From: Streptomyces sp. NBRC 109706
GTDB lineage: Bacteria; Actinomycetota; Actinomycetes; Streptomycetales; Streptomycetaceae
Assembly: GCF_000974485.1 (NCBI RefSeq)
Contig: NZ_BBOM01000004.1
Coordinates: forward strand, 1,135,423 to 1,199,422
Direction of reading: 5' to 3'
DNA: 64,000 bases
Of the stretch, positions 53,979 to 64,000 are shown piece after piece. The notes under the pieces were generated by a model, which searched no databases, had not been told where the DNA came from, and saw only the letters and a program-made list of their open reading frames with translations. The first letter of the stretch is position 1, and every line of letters begins with the position of its first letter. The position numbers and the translations under genes are program-made.

Positions 53979-56206
53979 GTGGAGAACGAGACTCACTACG
54001 CCGAAGCCGTGATCGACAACGGCACCTTCGGCACCCGCACCATCCGCTTCGAGACGGGCCGGCTGGCCAGGCAGGCCGCCGGCTCCGCCGTCGCCTACCT
54101 GGACGACGACACCATGGTCCTCTCCGCGACCACGGCCTCGAAGAACCCCAAGGACCAGCTGGACTTCTTCCCCCTCACCGTCGACGTCGAGGAGCGGATG
54201 TACGCCGCGGGCAAGATCCCCGGCTCGTTCTTCCGTCGCGAGGGCCGCCCGTCCGAGGACGCCATCCTCACCTGCCGGCTGATCGACCGGCCGCTGCGCC
54301 CGTCGTTCCGCAAGGGCCTGCGCAACGAGATCCAGATCGTCGAGACGATCATGGCGCTCAACCCCGACCACCTCTACGACGTGGTCGCCATCAACGCCGC
54401 CTCCTGCTCCACCCAGCTCGCCGGGCTGCCGTTCTCCGGCCCCATCGGCGGCACCCGGGTGGCGCTGATCCGCGGCCAGTGGGTGGCCTTCCCCACGCAC
54501 TCCGAGCTGGAGGACGCCGTCTTCGACATGGTCGTGGCCGGCCGGGTGCTGCCCGACGGCGATGTCGCGATCATGATGGTCGAGGCCGAGGCCACCGAGA
54601 AGACCATCGAGCTGGTCAAGGGCGGTGCCCAGGCCCCCACCGAGGAGGTCGTCGCGGCCGGCCTGGACGCGGCCAAGCCGTTCATCAAGGTCCTCTGCCG
54701 CGCCCAGTCGGATCTGGCGGCCAAGGCCGCCAAGCCCACCGGCGAGTTCCCGATCTTCCTGGACTACCAGGACGACGTGTTCGAGGCGCTGAGCAACGCC
54801 GTCCGCGACGAGCTGGCCCGGGCGCTGACCATCGCCGGCAAGCAGGAGCGCGAGGCCGAGCTGGACCGGCTCAAGGCGGTCGCCGCCGAGAAGCTGCTCT
54901 CCCAGTTCGAGGGCCGGGAGAAGGAGATCTCCGCCGCCTACCGCTCGCTGACCAAGCAGGTCGTACGGGAGCGCGTGATCCGCGACAAGGTCCGCATCGA
55001 CGGCCGCGGCGTCACCGACATCCGCACCCTGGCCGCCGAGGTCGAGGCGATCCCGCGGGTGCACGGCTCGGCGCTCTTCGAGCGGGGCGAGACGCAGATC
55101 CTCGGCGTCACCACGCTGAACATGCTGCGCATGGAGCAGCAGCTGGACACCCTCTCGCCGGTGACCCGCAAGCGTTACATGCACAACTACAACTTCCCGC
55201 CCTACTCCACCGGTGAGACCGGTCGGGTCGGCTCGCCCAAGCGGCGTGAGATCGGCCATGGCGCGCTGGCCGAGCGCGCGCTGGTCCCGGTGCTGCCCAC
55301 CCGCGAGGAGTTCCCCTACGCCATCCGGCAGGTCTCCGAGGCGCTGGGCTCCAACGGCTCCACGTCGATGGGCTCGGTCTGCGCCTCCACCATGTCGCTG
55401 CTGAACGCGGGTGTCCCGCTGAAGGCGCCGGTCGCCGGCATCGCCATGGGCCTGATCTCCCAGGAGATCGAGGGCGAGACGCACTATGTGACGCTGACCG
55501 ACATCCTCGGCGCCGAGGACGCGTTCGGCGACATGGACTTCAAGGTGGCCGGCACCAAGCAGTTCGTCACCGCGCTCCAGCTGGACACCAAGCTCGACGG
55601 CATCCCGGCCTCGGTGCTGGCCGCCGCGCTCAAGCAGGCGCGGGACGCCCGGCTGCACATCCTGGACGTGATGAGCGAGGCCATCGACGTCCCGGACGAG
55701 ATGTCCCCCAACGCCCCCAGGATCATCACCGTGAAGATCCCGGTGGACAAGATCGGCGAGGTCATCGGCCCCAAGGGCAAGATGATCAACCAGATCCAGG
55801 AGGACACCGGCGCCGACATCACCATCGAGGACGACGGCACCATCTACATCGGTGCCGCCGACGGCCCCGCCGCCGAGGCCGCCCGCACCACGATCAACGG
55901 CATCGCCAACCCGACGATGCCCGAGGTCGGTGAGCGGTACCTGGGCACCGTGGTCAAGACCACCACCTTCGGCGCCTTCGTCTCGCTCCTGCCGGGCAAG
56001 GACGGTCTGCTGCACATCTCGCAGATCCGCAAGCTCGCCGGCGGCAAGCGGGTGGAGAACGTCGACGACGTGCTCGGTGTCGGCCAGAAGGTCCAGGTCG
56101 AGATCGCCGAGATCGACCAGCGCGGCAAGCTGTCGCTGATCCCCGTCCTCGACGAGGCCGAGGGCTCGGACGGCGACGCCGACAACGAGAAGGACGCCAC
56201 CGAGAA

Positions 56207-56210
<4 letters not shown>
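53979..56210 (+). CDS. pnp: polyribonucleotide nucleotidyltransferase (PNPase)
   Basis: Phosphorolytic 3'-5' exoribonuclease that also adds 3' tails to RNA in Streptomyces. 743 residues. Two RNase PH domains (first [20 protein letters not shown]; second with [11 protein letters not shown] and the catalytic region [18 protein letters not shown]), a helical linker, KH domain ([16 protein letters not shown]) and S1 domain ([20 protein letters not shown]). GTG at 53979 follows GAGGAG; codons from 53784 are upstream of any RBS and out of the family's start. The stop overlaps the next gene's GTG (GTGA). Confidence 0.96.
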
Positions 56211-58418
<2,208 letters not shown>

Positions 58419-58420
58419 CC

Positions 58421-58906
58421 ATGGCGGCCAAGGCGGGCTACTTCCTGGTCAGCGCCCTGCTGATCGGCTACTTCGGGTTGACCGGGCACCGCGCCGTGCT
58501 GCTGCTGCGCGAAGGCACCTGGCCGACGGTGACGCTGGGCCTCGCCGTCCTCGTCCTGCCGCTGATCGGCGGCTGGTTCCTCTGGCGCAGCCTCCACTTC
58601 GTGCTGCGCGCCAACCGGCTGAGCCGGGAGCTGGACGCGGAGGGCGGGCTGCCGGTCGACGATCTGCCCCGCACGCCCGGCGGCAGGATCGACCGGGCGG
58701 CGGCCGACGCGGCCTTCGCCGAGCGGCGGGCCGAGGTGGAGGCAGGCCCGGGGGACTGGCGCTGCTGGTTCCGGCTGGCGCTGGCCTACCACGACGCCGG
58801 GGACACCCCCAGGGCCCGCCGGACCATGACCCGCGCCATCGCCCTGCACGCCGGGCGCACGCCGCCGCGCGCGAAGCGCGTCGCCGGCGCGACCGAACGC
58901 GGCTGA
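58421..58906 (+). CDS. membrane protein with TPR-like C-terminus, uncharacterised
   Basis: 161 residues. Two membrane helices (GYFLVSALLIGYFGL and TVTLGLAVLVLPLIGGWFLW) and a cytoplasmic tail with FRLALAYHDAGDTPRARRTM, a single TPR-like helix pair. Starts 2 nt after dapB, so it is co-transcribed. Conserved in this place in Streptomyces, function unknown. Confidence 0.78.
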   Translation: MAAKAGYFLVSALLIGYFGLTGHRAVLLLREGTWPTVTLGLAVLVLPLIGGWFLWRSLHFVLRANRLSRELDAEGGLPVDDLPRTPGGRIDRAAADAAFAERRAEVEAGPGDWRCWFRLALAYHDAGDTPRARRTMTRAIALHAGRTPPRAKRVAGATERG

Positions 58907-58973
58907 CCGGGACGGGCCGCTGCTTCCCGGCGGATGCCGGAACGTTTCGGCTGGGAGCCCGTCAGCCGACGGT

Positions 58974-59519
58974 TCAGCGGTACTCGTCGGCCCAGGCCTC
59001 CAGCACGTCCGCGGCGCGCTCGAAGGCCTCGGGCCGGGTCAGGAAGTCGGCGTTGTGGTCCGTCAACAACGTGCGCAGCGGTCCACCCCTGCGTCGTTCG
59101 ACCTCCACCGCCTGACCCTGCACGCTGCGGGGCAGCCCCAGCCACTTCACCGGCTGCTGCACCGTGCGCACGGCGGTCACCTCGCGCCAGCGCAGCGTCC
59201 GGGTGGTGAACATGCCCACCCGGCGCACTCCCCGGGAGCTGACCCAGATCCCGATCCGCAGCAGCCGGAGCGCGAAGACGATCCCCAGCAGCGCGATCAC
59301 CGCGGTGGCCAGCGCTCCCCTGGGGGTTCCGGCAACCGCGATGATCACCGCGGAGATCAGCACATAGGCGGCGAGCAACAGGGCGATGGCGGCACCACCC
59401 ACCCGCCAGGGACCCGGCCGGTAGGGGCGCCTCCAGTAGTCCTGCTGCCCGTGGGGCAGGGGCGATTCAGTGGCATCGGCCTGTGCGTCGTGCTCGGCCG
59501 AGAGAAAAGTCAGGGGCAC
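58974..59519 (-). CDS. bacterial PH-domain membrane protein
   Basis: 181 residues. Two membrane helices (GGAAIALLLAAYVLISAVIIA and TAVIALLGIVFALRLL), then a bacterial PH-like domain (WVSSRGVRRVGMFTTRTLRW, EVTAVRTVQQPVKWLG). GTG start at 59519. Function unknown; proteins of this type are widespread in actinobacteria. Confidence 0.75.
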   Translation of the reverse strand: MPLTFLSAEHDAQADATESPLPHGQQDYWRRPYRPGPWRVGGAAIALLLAAYVLISAVIIAVAGTPRGALATAVIALLGIVFALRLLRIGIWVSSRGVRRVGMFTTRTLRWREVTAVRTVQQPVKWLGLPRSVQGQAVEVERRRGGPLRTLLTDHNADFLTRPEAFERAADVLEAWADEYR

Positions 59520-59594
59520 GGCTGGTCCTCGTTCGTATCACAAGCGCATCACAGTGGAGATGATGAAGTGCTGCGAACGGTGAGGCTATCGCGC

Positions 59595-59834
59595 TCAGCG
59601 GGTCTCGGCCGCCTCCGGCGCCTCCGGTATCCCACGATCCCGCGTGTCCAGCGCGGGCGTGGCCAGGAGCAAGGCTCCCACCAGGCCCGATATCACCACA
59701 AGGGCGACCAGGACACTGCCGACCAGCCGCACGCCCGAGGGGCGACGCCGCGTCGGGGCGGGCAGCATCCCGTAGTCGTCATGCCAGGGACCGCCCTGAA
59801 CGTACGAGCCCATGGACTCCGGTGCGTCTGACAT
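59595..59834 (-). CDS. small single-pass membrane protein, uncharacterised
   Basis: 79 residues. Cytoplasmic lead MSDAPESMGSYVQGGPWHDD, a single helix VGSVLVALVVISGLVGALLL, then a short charged outside tail. GGGAAGGGAG precedes the ATG at 59834. Upstream is an AT-rich stretch with CCTGAT/ATCAGG inverted repeats (59851-59880). Function unknown. Confidence 0.7.
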   Translation of the reverse strand: MSDAPESMGSYVQGGPWHDDYGMLPAPTRRRPSGVRLVGSVLVALVVISGLVGALLLATPALDTRDRGIPEAPEAAETR

Positions 59835-59998
59835 CGCGCTGCTCCCTTCCCCTGATTGGCCTAGAAACAAAAATATCAGGCGAAGAGTCCGACTCGGCAT
59901 TCTGAGTCCGTTATGTCATCGATCTCAGGGGGTTGTCAGTGGTCCCCCTTAGGGTGGGGTCGCCCCACTCGCACGGCCCCCGGAAGGACCCCAAGCAG

Positions 59999-60721
59999 AT
60001 GCCCGAGACACCCAGTTTTCGCAGCGACATGACCGTGGAGCTGGTCAAACACGCGGCCTCGGACACGGACGTGCTGCTGGCGGCGCGCGTCTCCACGCTG
60101 GGGGAGCGGTCCCTCGACGAGATCGGGAAGGACCCCGAGCGCTCCAAGGGGTTGATCAACTACCTGCTGCGGGACCGCCATGGCAGCCCGTTCGAACACA
60201 ACTCGATGACCTTCTTCATCAGCGCCCCGATCTTTGTCTTCCGGGAGTTCCACCGCCACCGCGTCGGCTGGTCCTACAACGAGGAGAGCGGCCGCTACCG
60301 CCAGCTCGCCCCCGTGTTCTATGTGCCGGACGAGGAGCGCCGGCTGGTCCAGCGGGGCCGCCCGGGGAAGTACGAGTTCGTTCCCGGCTCGCCCGAGCAG
60401 CACGCGCTGGTCGGCAAGACGCTGGAGGATTCGTACCGCCACTCCTACGCCGCCTACCAGGAGCTGCTGGAGGCCGGGGTGGCCCGCGAGGTGGCCAGGG
60501 CGGCCCTTCCCGTCGGCCTCTTCTCCACGATGTACGCCACCTGCAACGCCCGCTCCCTGATGCACTTCCTCGGCCTGCGCACCAAGGACGAGCGGGCCCG
60601 CACCCCGTCCTTCCCGCAGCGGGAGATCGAGATGGTGGCCGAGCTGATGGAGGCGGAGTGGGCCCGGCTGATGCCGTTGACCTACGAGGCGTTCAACGCC
60701 AACGGCCGAGTGGCGCCCTGA
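59999..60721 (+). CDS. thyX: FAD-dependent thymidylate synthase
   Basis: Makes dTMP from dUMP with methylenetetrahydrofolate, FAD and NADPH. 240 residues. The ThyX motif RHRVGWSYNEESGRY starts at residue 86, and LPVGLFSTMYATCNARSLMHFL near 175-195 completes the dUMP site. ATG at 59999 follows GGAAGGA; an upstream GTG at 59933 lies in the promoter region near the TAGGGT box (59950-59955). dapA lies 182 nt downstream. Confidence 0.95.
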   Translation: MPETPSFRSDMTVELVKHAASDTDVLLAARVSTLGERSLDEIGKDPERSKGLINYLLRDRHGSPFEHNSMTFFISAPIFVFREFHRHRVGWSYNEESGRYRQLAPVFYVPDEERRLVQRGRPGKYEFVPGSPEQHALVGKTLEDSYRHSYAAYQELLEAGVAREVARAALPVGLFSTMYATCNARSLMHFLGLRTKDERARTPSFPQREIEMVAELMEAEWARLMPLTYEAFNANGRVAP

Positions 60722-60762
60722 GGCCGCCGCCGGCCGGCGGGCGGGCAGTCGAGGTGTCCGTA

Positions 60763-60792
60763 TTGCGACATTTCGCGAAGTTCATCTAGGGT
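60763..60792 (+). promoter_or_regulatory. putative dapA promoter
   Basis: TTGCGA (60763-60768), 18-nt spacer, TAGGGT (60787-60792). A second -10-like box TAGCGT at 60891-60896 ends 7 nt before the dapA ATG and could give a leaderless transcript. Confidence 0.45.
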
Positions 60793-60903
60793 GATTGAAC
60801 GGACCCGGCGCTGTTTGAACCCCCGAGCAGACAGTGCCGGGTTCCACAGGTTGACCCGCCCCGATGGGCCACCGCACGCTGAGCTACGAGTAGCGTGGAA
60901 CCT

Positions 60904-61803
60904 ATGGCTCCGACCTCCACACCGCAGATCCCCTTCGGGCGGATTCTGACCGCCATGGTCTCCCCTTTCACGGGAGACGGATCGCTCGACCTCGACGGCG
61001 CCCAGCGCCTCGCCGTCCACCTCGTGGACGCGGGCAACGACGGGCTGATCGTCAACGGCACCACGGGTGAGTCCCCCACCACCAGCGACGAGGAGAAATC
61101 CGCGCTGGTGCGGGCCGTGGTCGAGGCCGTCGGCGATCGCGCCCATGTGGTGGCCGGAGTCGGCACCAACGACACCAGGCACAGCGTGGAGCTGGCCCGC
61201 GCCGCGGCACAGGCCGGCGCCCACGGGCTGCTCACGGTGACCCCGTACTACAACAAGCCCCCGCAGGAGGGCTTGTACCAGCACTTCACCGCCGTCGCCG
61301 ACGCCACCGAACTGCCCGTGATGCTCTACGACATCCCCGGCCGCAGCGGTGTGCCGATCGACACGGAGACGATGGTCCGTCTCGCCGAACACCCCAGGAT
61401 CGTGGCCAACAAGGACGCCAAGGGCGATCTGGGCCGCGCCAGCTGGGCCATCGCCACCACCGGCCTCGCCTGGTACTCGGGCGACGACATGCTCAACCTG
61501 CCCCTCCTGTCCGTGGGAGCGGTGGGCCTGGTCTCCGTCGTGGGCCATGTGGTGACCCCCGAGCTGCGCGCGCTGGTCGAGGCGTACACCGGGGGAGACG
61601 TGGCCAAGGCCACGGAGATCCACCAGCGGCTGCTGCCGGTCTTCACCGGCATGTTCCGCACCCAGGGCGTGATCACCTCCAAGGCGGCCCTCACCCTGCT
61701 CGAACTGCCGGGCGGCCCCCTGCGGCTGCCCCTGGTGGGGCTCACCACCCAGGAGACGGAGCAGCTGCGCAGGGATCTGACCGCCGGCGGGGTACAGCTC
61801 TAG
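60904..61803 (+). CDS. dapA: 4-hydroxy-tetrahydrodipicolinate synthase
   Basis: Condenses pyruvate and aspartate semialdehyde, the entry to lysine/diaminopimelate. 299 residues, TIM barrel. Substrate motif VNGTTGESPTTSDEE, Tyr pair in TPYYNKPPQEG, Tyr142 in LYDIPGRSG, and Schiff-base Lys170 in VANKDAKGDL. ATG at 60904 gives MAPTSTPQ; a GTG at 60895 is possible but overlaps the -10-like box. Third diaminopimelate-pathway-linked gene of the region. Confidence 0.94.
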   Translation: MAPTSTPQIPFGRILTAMVSPFTGDGSLDLDGAQRLAVHLVDAGNDGLIVNGTTGESPTTSDEEKSALVRAVVEAVGDRAHVVAGVGTNDTRHSVELARAAAQAGAHGLLTVTPYYNKPPQEGLYQHFTAVADATELPVMLYDIPGRSGVPIDTETMVRLAEHPRIVANKDAKGDLGRASWAIATTGLAWYSGDDMLNLPLLSVGAVGLVSVVGHVVTPELRALVEAYTGGDVAKATEIHQRLLPVFTGMFRTQGVITSKAALTLLELPGGPLRLPLVGLTTQETEQLRRDLTAGGVQL

Positions 61804-61876
61804 AACACGGACATGACAGACGTCGCGCATCGCCGCGCACATTGGTGATAACTGAATACCGATCCATGCACACAGT

Positions 61877-61919
61877 CACGCGCGCCAGGGACCCCCATCA
61901 CCGGGTCATGGCGCGCGTG
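61877..61919 (+). promoter_or_regulatory. long stem-loop in the rnjA leader
   Basis: Outer 10-bp perfect stem CACGCGCGCC/GGCGCGCGTG (61877-61886 with 61910-61919), inner GACCC/GGGTC (61890-61894 with 61903-61907). It ends 3 nt before the RBS AGGAGAG of rnjA. Could terminate dapA, or control or be cleaved by RNase J. Confidence 0.65.
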
Positions 61920-61933
61920 GTCAGGAGAGTCTC

Positions 61934-63619
61934 TTGAGTCATCCCCATCCAGAACTCGGCCCGCCGCCGAAGCTTCCTGAGGGTGGCCTCCGCGTTACCC
62001 CGCTCGGCGGTCTCGGCGAGATCGGCCGCAACATGACCGTCCTCGAATACGGCGGACGGCTGCTCATCGTCGACTGCGGCGTGCTCTTCCCCGAGGAGGA
62101 GCAGCCCGGCATCGACCTGATTCTGCCGGACTTCAGCTCGATCCGGGACCGCCTCGACGACATCGAGGGAATCGTGCTCACCCATGGGCACGAGGACCAC
62201 ATCGGCGGCGTCCCCTATCTGCTGCGCGAGAAGGCGGACATTCCGCTGATCGGCTCCAAGCTGACCCTCGCGCTGCTGGAGGCCAAGCTCCAGGAACACC
62301 GCATCCGCCCCTACACCCTCCAGGTGGTGGAGGGGCACCGCGAACGCATCGGCCCGTTCGACTGCGAGTTCGTGTCGGTCAACCACTCCATCCCCGACGC
62401 CCTCGCGGTCGCCGTGCGCACCCCGGCCGGCATGGTCGTGCACACCGGCGACTTCAAGATGGACCAGCTCCCCCTCGACGGTCGCCTCACCGACCTGCGC
62501 GCCTTCGCCAGGCTGGGCGAGGAGGGCATCGATCTGCTGCTCTCCGACTCCACCAACGCGGAGGTGCCCGGCTTCGTCGCGCCCGAACGGGAGATCTCCG
62601 GAGTGCTCCGGCAGGTCTTCGCCCGGGCCGACAAGCGCATCATCGTGGCCAGCTTCGCCAGCCATGTGCACCGCATCCAGCAGATCGTGGACGCGGCGCA
62701 CGAGCACGGCCGGCGGATCGCCTTCGTGGGCCGCTCCATGGTCCGCAACATGGGCATCGCCCGTGACCTCGGATACCTCAGGGTGCCGGCCGGCCTGGTG
62801 GTCGATGTGAAGGCCCTCGACGATCTCCCGGACAACGAGGTCGTGTTGGTCTGCACGGGCTCCCAGGGCGAGCCGATGGCGGCCCTCTCCCGGATGGCCA
62901 ACCGGGACCACCAGATCAGGATCGTCGAGGGGGACACCGTCATCCTGGCGTCCTCCCTGATCCCCGGCAACGAGAACGCGGTCTACCGGGTGATCAACGG
63001 GCTGACGCGGTGGGGCGCCAACGTGGTCCACAAGGGCAACGCCAAGGTCCATGTCTCCGGCCACGCCTCGGCCGGCGAACTCCTGTACTTCTACAACATC
63101 TGCCAGCCGAAGAACCTGATGCCGGTGCACGGCGAATGGCGACATCTGCGGGCCAACGCGGAGTTGGGCGCCATGACCGGTGTCCCCGCCGAGCGGATCG
63201 TGATCGCCGAGGACGGCGTGGTCGTCGACCTGGTCGACGGCAAGGCGAGGATCGTCGGCAAGGTCCAGGCGGGATACGTCTATGTGGACGGCCTGTCCGT
63301 CGGCGATGTCACCGAGTCCAGCCTGAAGGACCGTCGGATCCTCGGGGACGAGGGCTTCATCTCGGTGCTGGTGGTGGTGGACAGCAGTACCGGCAAGATC
63401 GTCAGCGGCCCCAGCATCCACTCGCGTGGCTCCGGCATCGAGGACAAGGACTTCGCCGCGGTGATCCCGAAGATCGACGAGGTCCTGGCCCGCTCGGCGC
63501 AGGACGGCGTCGTACAGGCCCACCAGCTGCAGCAGTTGGTCCGCCGCACGGTGGGCAAGTGGGTCTCCGACACCTACCGCAGGCGGCCGATGATCCTGCC
63601 CGTGGTCATGGAGGTCTAG
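61934..63619 (+). CDS. rnjA: ribonuclease J
   Basis: Metallo-beta-lactamase/beta-CASP ribonuclease with endo and 5'-3' exo activity. 561 residues. Zinc motif HGHEDH at residues 84-89, preceded by VDCGVLFPEEEQPGIDLILPD in pieces; beta-CASP signatures SDSTNAE, SFASHVHRIQQI, VCTGSQGEPMAAL and HVSGHAS. C-terminal domain present. TTG start with AGGAGAG upstream. Its leader has a strong stem-loop and its 3' end a strong terminator, which insulates it from the rRNA operon. Confidence 0.95.
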   Translation: MSHPHPELGPPPKLPEGGLRVTPLGGLGEIGRNMTVLEYGGRLLIVDCGVLFPEEEQPGIDLILPDFSSIRDRLDDIEGIVLTHGHEDHIGGVPYLLREKADIPLIGSKLTLALLEAKLQEHRIRPYTLQVVEGHRERIGPFDCEFVSVNHSIPDALAVAVRTPAGMVVHTGDFKMDQLPLDGRLTDLRAFARLGEEGIDLLLSDSTNAEVPGFVAPEREISGVLRQVFARADKRIIVASFASHVHRIQQIVDAAHEHGRRIAFVGRSMVRNMGIARDLGYLRVPAGLVVDVKALDDLPDNEVVLVCTGSQGEPMAALSRMANRDHQIRIVEGDTVILASSLIPGNENAVYRVINGLTRWGANVVHKGNAKVHVSGHASAGELLYFYNICQPKNLMPVHGEWRHLRANAELGAMTGVPAERIVIAEDGVVVDLVDGKARIVGKVQAGYVYVDGLSVGDVTESSLKDRRILGDEGFISVLVVVDSSTGKIVSGPSIHSRGSGIEDKDFAAVIPKIDEVLARSAQDGVVQAHQLQQLVRRTVGKWVSDTYRRRPMILPVVMEV

Positions 63620-63631
63620 CGGCCATCTGGC

Positions 63632-63667
63632 AGTGGAGCGCCAGGATTTGCATCTTGGCGCTCCACT
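63632..63667 (+). terminator. rnjA terminator
   Basis: 12-bp perfect stem AGTGGAGCGCCA/TGGCGCTCCACT, 12-nt loop, plus outer CTGG/CCAG pairing (63627-63671), 12 nt after the stop. Confidence 0.85.
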
Positions 63668-63671
63668 CCAG

Positions 63672-63896
63672 TACGTTTACGTCACCGCCGCAAGGGGAAC
63701 CCGGAGTAGCCCGCTACTCGGGACAAACCGCGCGTCGGGACATACCGAAGGGAAGCGCCCGGAGGGCCTTGGAAGAGGTTCGAAGGAAGCGTCCGTTCCT
63801 TGAGAACTCAACAGCGTGCCAAAAGTCAATGCCAGATTTTTGTTGTATTTTTGCGAGGATGTTCGAACATCCTTCGTGAGATGCCTTTTGTAGACA
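63672..63896 (+). promoter_or_regulatory. rRNA operon promoter/leader region
   Basis: Only ~225 nt between the rnjA terminator and 16S rRNA. It contains a GAGTAG/CTACTC stem (63704-63719), the conserved streptomycete leader stretch CTTGAGAACTCAACAGCG (63799-63816), an AT-rich block, and a perfect 16-bp palindrome GGATGTTCGAACATCC (63857-63872), probably part of the 16S processing stem. Individual promoters could not be assigned with confidence. Confidence 0.65.
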
Positions 63897-64000
63897 TTCA
63901 CGGAGAGTTTGATCCTGGCTCAGGACGAACGCTGGCGGCGTGCTTAACACATGCAAGTCGAACGATGAACCGGTTTCGGCCGGGGATTAGTGGCGAACGG
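63897..64000 (+). rRNA. 16S ribosomal RNA, 5' end (truncated by window)
   Basis: TTCACGGAGAGTTTGATCCT begins at 63897, followed by the universal GGCTCAGGACGAACGCTGG and the actinobacterial CGTGCTTAACACATGCAAGT. The V1 hairpin CCGGTTTCGGCCGG and GATTAGTGGCGAACGG are streptomycete-like. Only ~104 nt are inside the window. The exact mature 5' end is placed by analogy. Confidence 0.97.

Noticed and set aside
59933..59998. GTG at 59933 as the thyX start
   Set aside because: It would translate through the -10-like TAGGGT box; the ATG at 59999 has GGAAGGA and gives the usual ThyX N-terminus.
63857..63872. Palindrome GGATGTTCGAACATCC as a LexA-type operator
   Set aside because: LexA boxes in Streptomyces resemble GAACNNNNGTTC; here the half-sites are inverted (GTTCGAAC). 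Its place just before 16S favours an RNA-processing stem.

Overview
This is a very GC-rich actinobacterial chromosome segment, almost certainly from Streptomyces or a close relative. Evidence: strong third-position GC bias, many GTG starts, -10 boxes of the TAGGCT/TAGGGT type, a 16S rRNA 5' end with a streptomycete V1 region, and the order dxr-rseP-ispG ... rimP-nusA-ylxR-infB ... rbfA-truB-ribF ... rpsO-pnp-pepR-dapB ... thyX-dapA-rnjA, which is characteristic of Streptomyces core chromosomes. No prophage, insertion sequence, CRISPR array or tRNA gene was seen.

Layout. (1) 1-5783: the end of a ThiP/FbpB-type two-domain ABC permease with its ATPase, a secreted GHL10-type glycosidase, and a convergent MacB-like ABC pair whose ATPase has degenerate catalytic motifs. 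(2) 6115-20301: a GABA/polyamine-type nitrogen locus (gamma-aminobutyraldehyde-type dehydrogenase, GabT, second aldehyde dehydrogenase, PucR regulator) interleaved with a GDPD phosphodiesterase, a deaminase probably acting on aminodeoxyfutalosine (menaquinone), a UgpC/MsiK-type ATPase, a TraD-like membrane ATPase, and a perfect 8-bp x 27 tandem repeat. (3) 20337-30232: a TRM11-like methyltransferase, then a beta-glucan utilisation regulon: GH3 glycosidase, Tat-lipoprotein binding protein, two LplB/LplC-type permeases, secreted GH12 endoglucanase and a LacI regulator, with four GAAGCGCTTC operator palindromes. The importer has no ATPase of its own. (4) 30600-38089: acyl-CoA dehydrogenase, the MEP-pathway genes dxr and ispG flanking the site-2 protease rseP, and two GNAT acetyltransferases. 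(5) 38134-39999: an overlapping three-gene operon of an APH-like probable pseudokinase, a DUF4439 ferritin-like protein and a Tat lipoprotein. (6) 40270-48300: translation/transcription factor operon rimP-nusA-ylxR-infB-DUF503-rbfA-truB-ribF. (7) 48335-52851: a large Pro-rich EspI-like MinD-type ATPase, a methyltransferase, a DUF397 protein and a small membrane protein. (8) 53383-63619: rpsO-pnp-pepR-dapB, small membrane proteins, thyX, dapA and rnjA. (9) 63672-64000: rRNA leader and the start of 16S rRNA.

How it fits together. The second half is housekeeping: ribosome assembly and initiation, RNA decay (PNPase, RNase J), isoprenoid precursors (Dxr, IspG), lysine/diaminopimelate (DapA, DapB), flavin nucleotides (RibF) and thymidylate (ThyX). 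The glucan regulon works as a unit: GH12 cuts polymer outside, the ABC importer takes up oligomers, GH3 releases glucose, and LacI represses both divergent promoters and itself. The most unusual sequence signals are three ATGA-coupled mini-ORFs in the infB leader, the 27-unit repeat, an EspI-like ATPase with no type VII secretion genes beside it, and strong hairpins at the nusA/ylxR, pnp/pepR and dapA/rnjA junctions.
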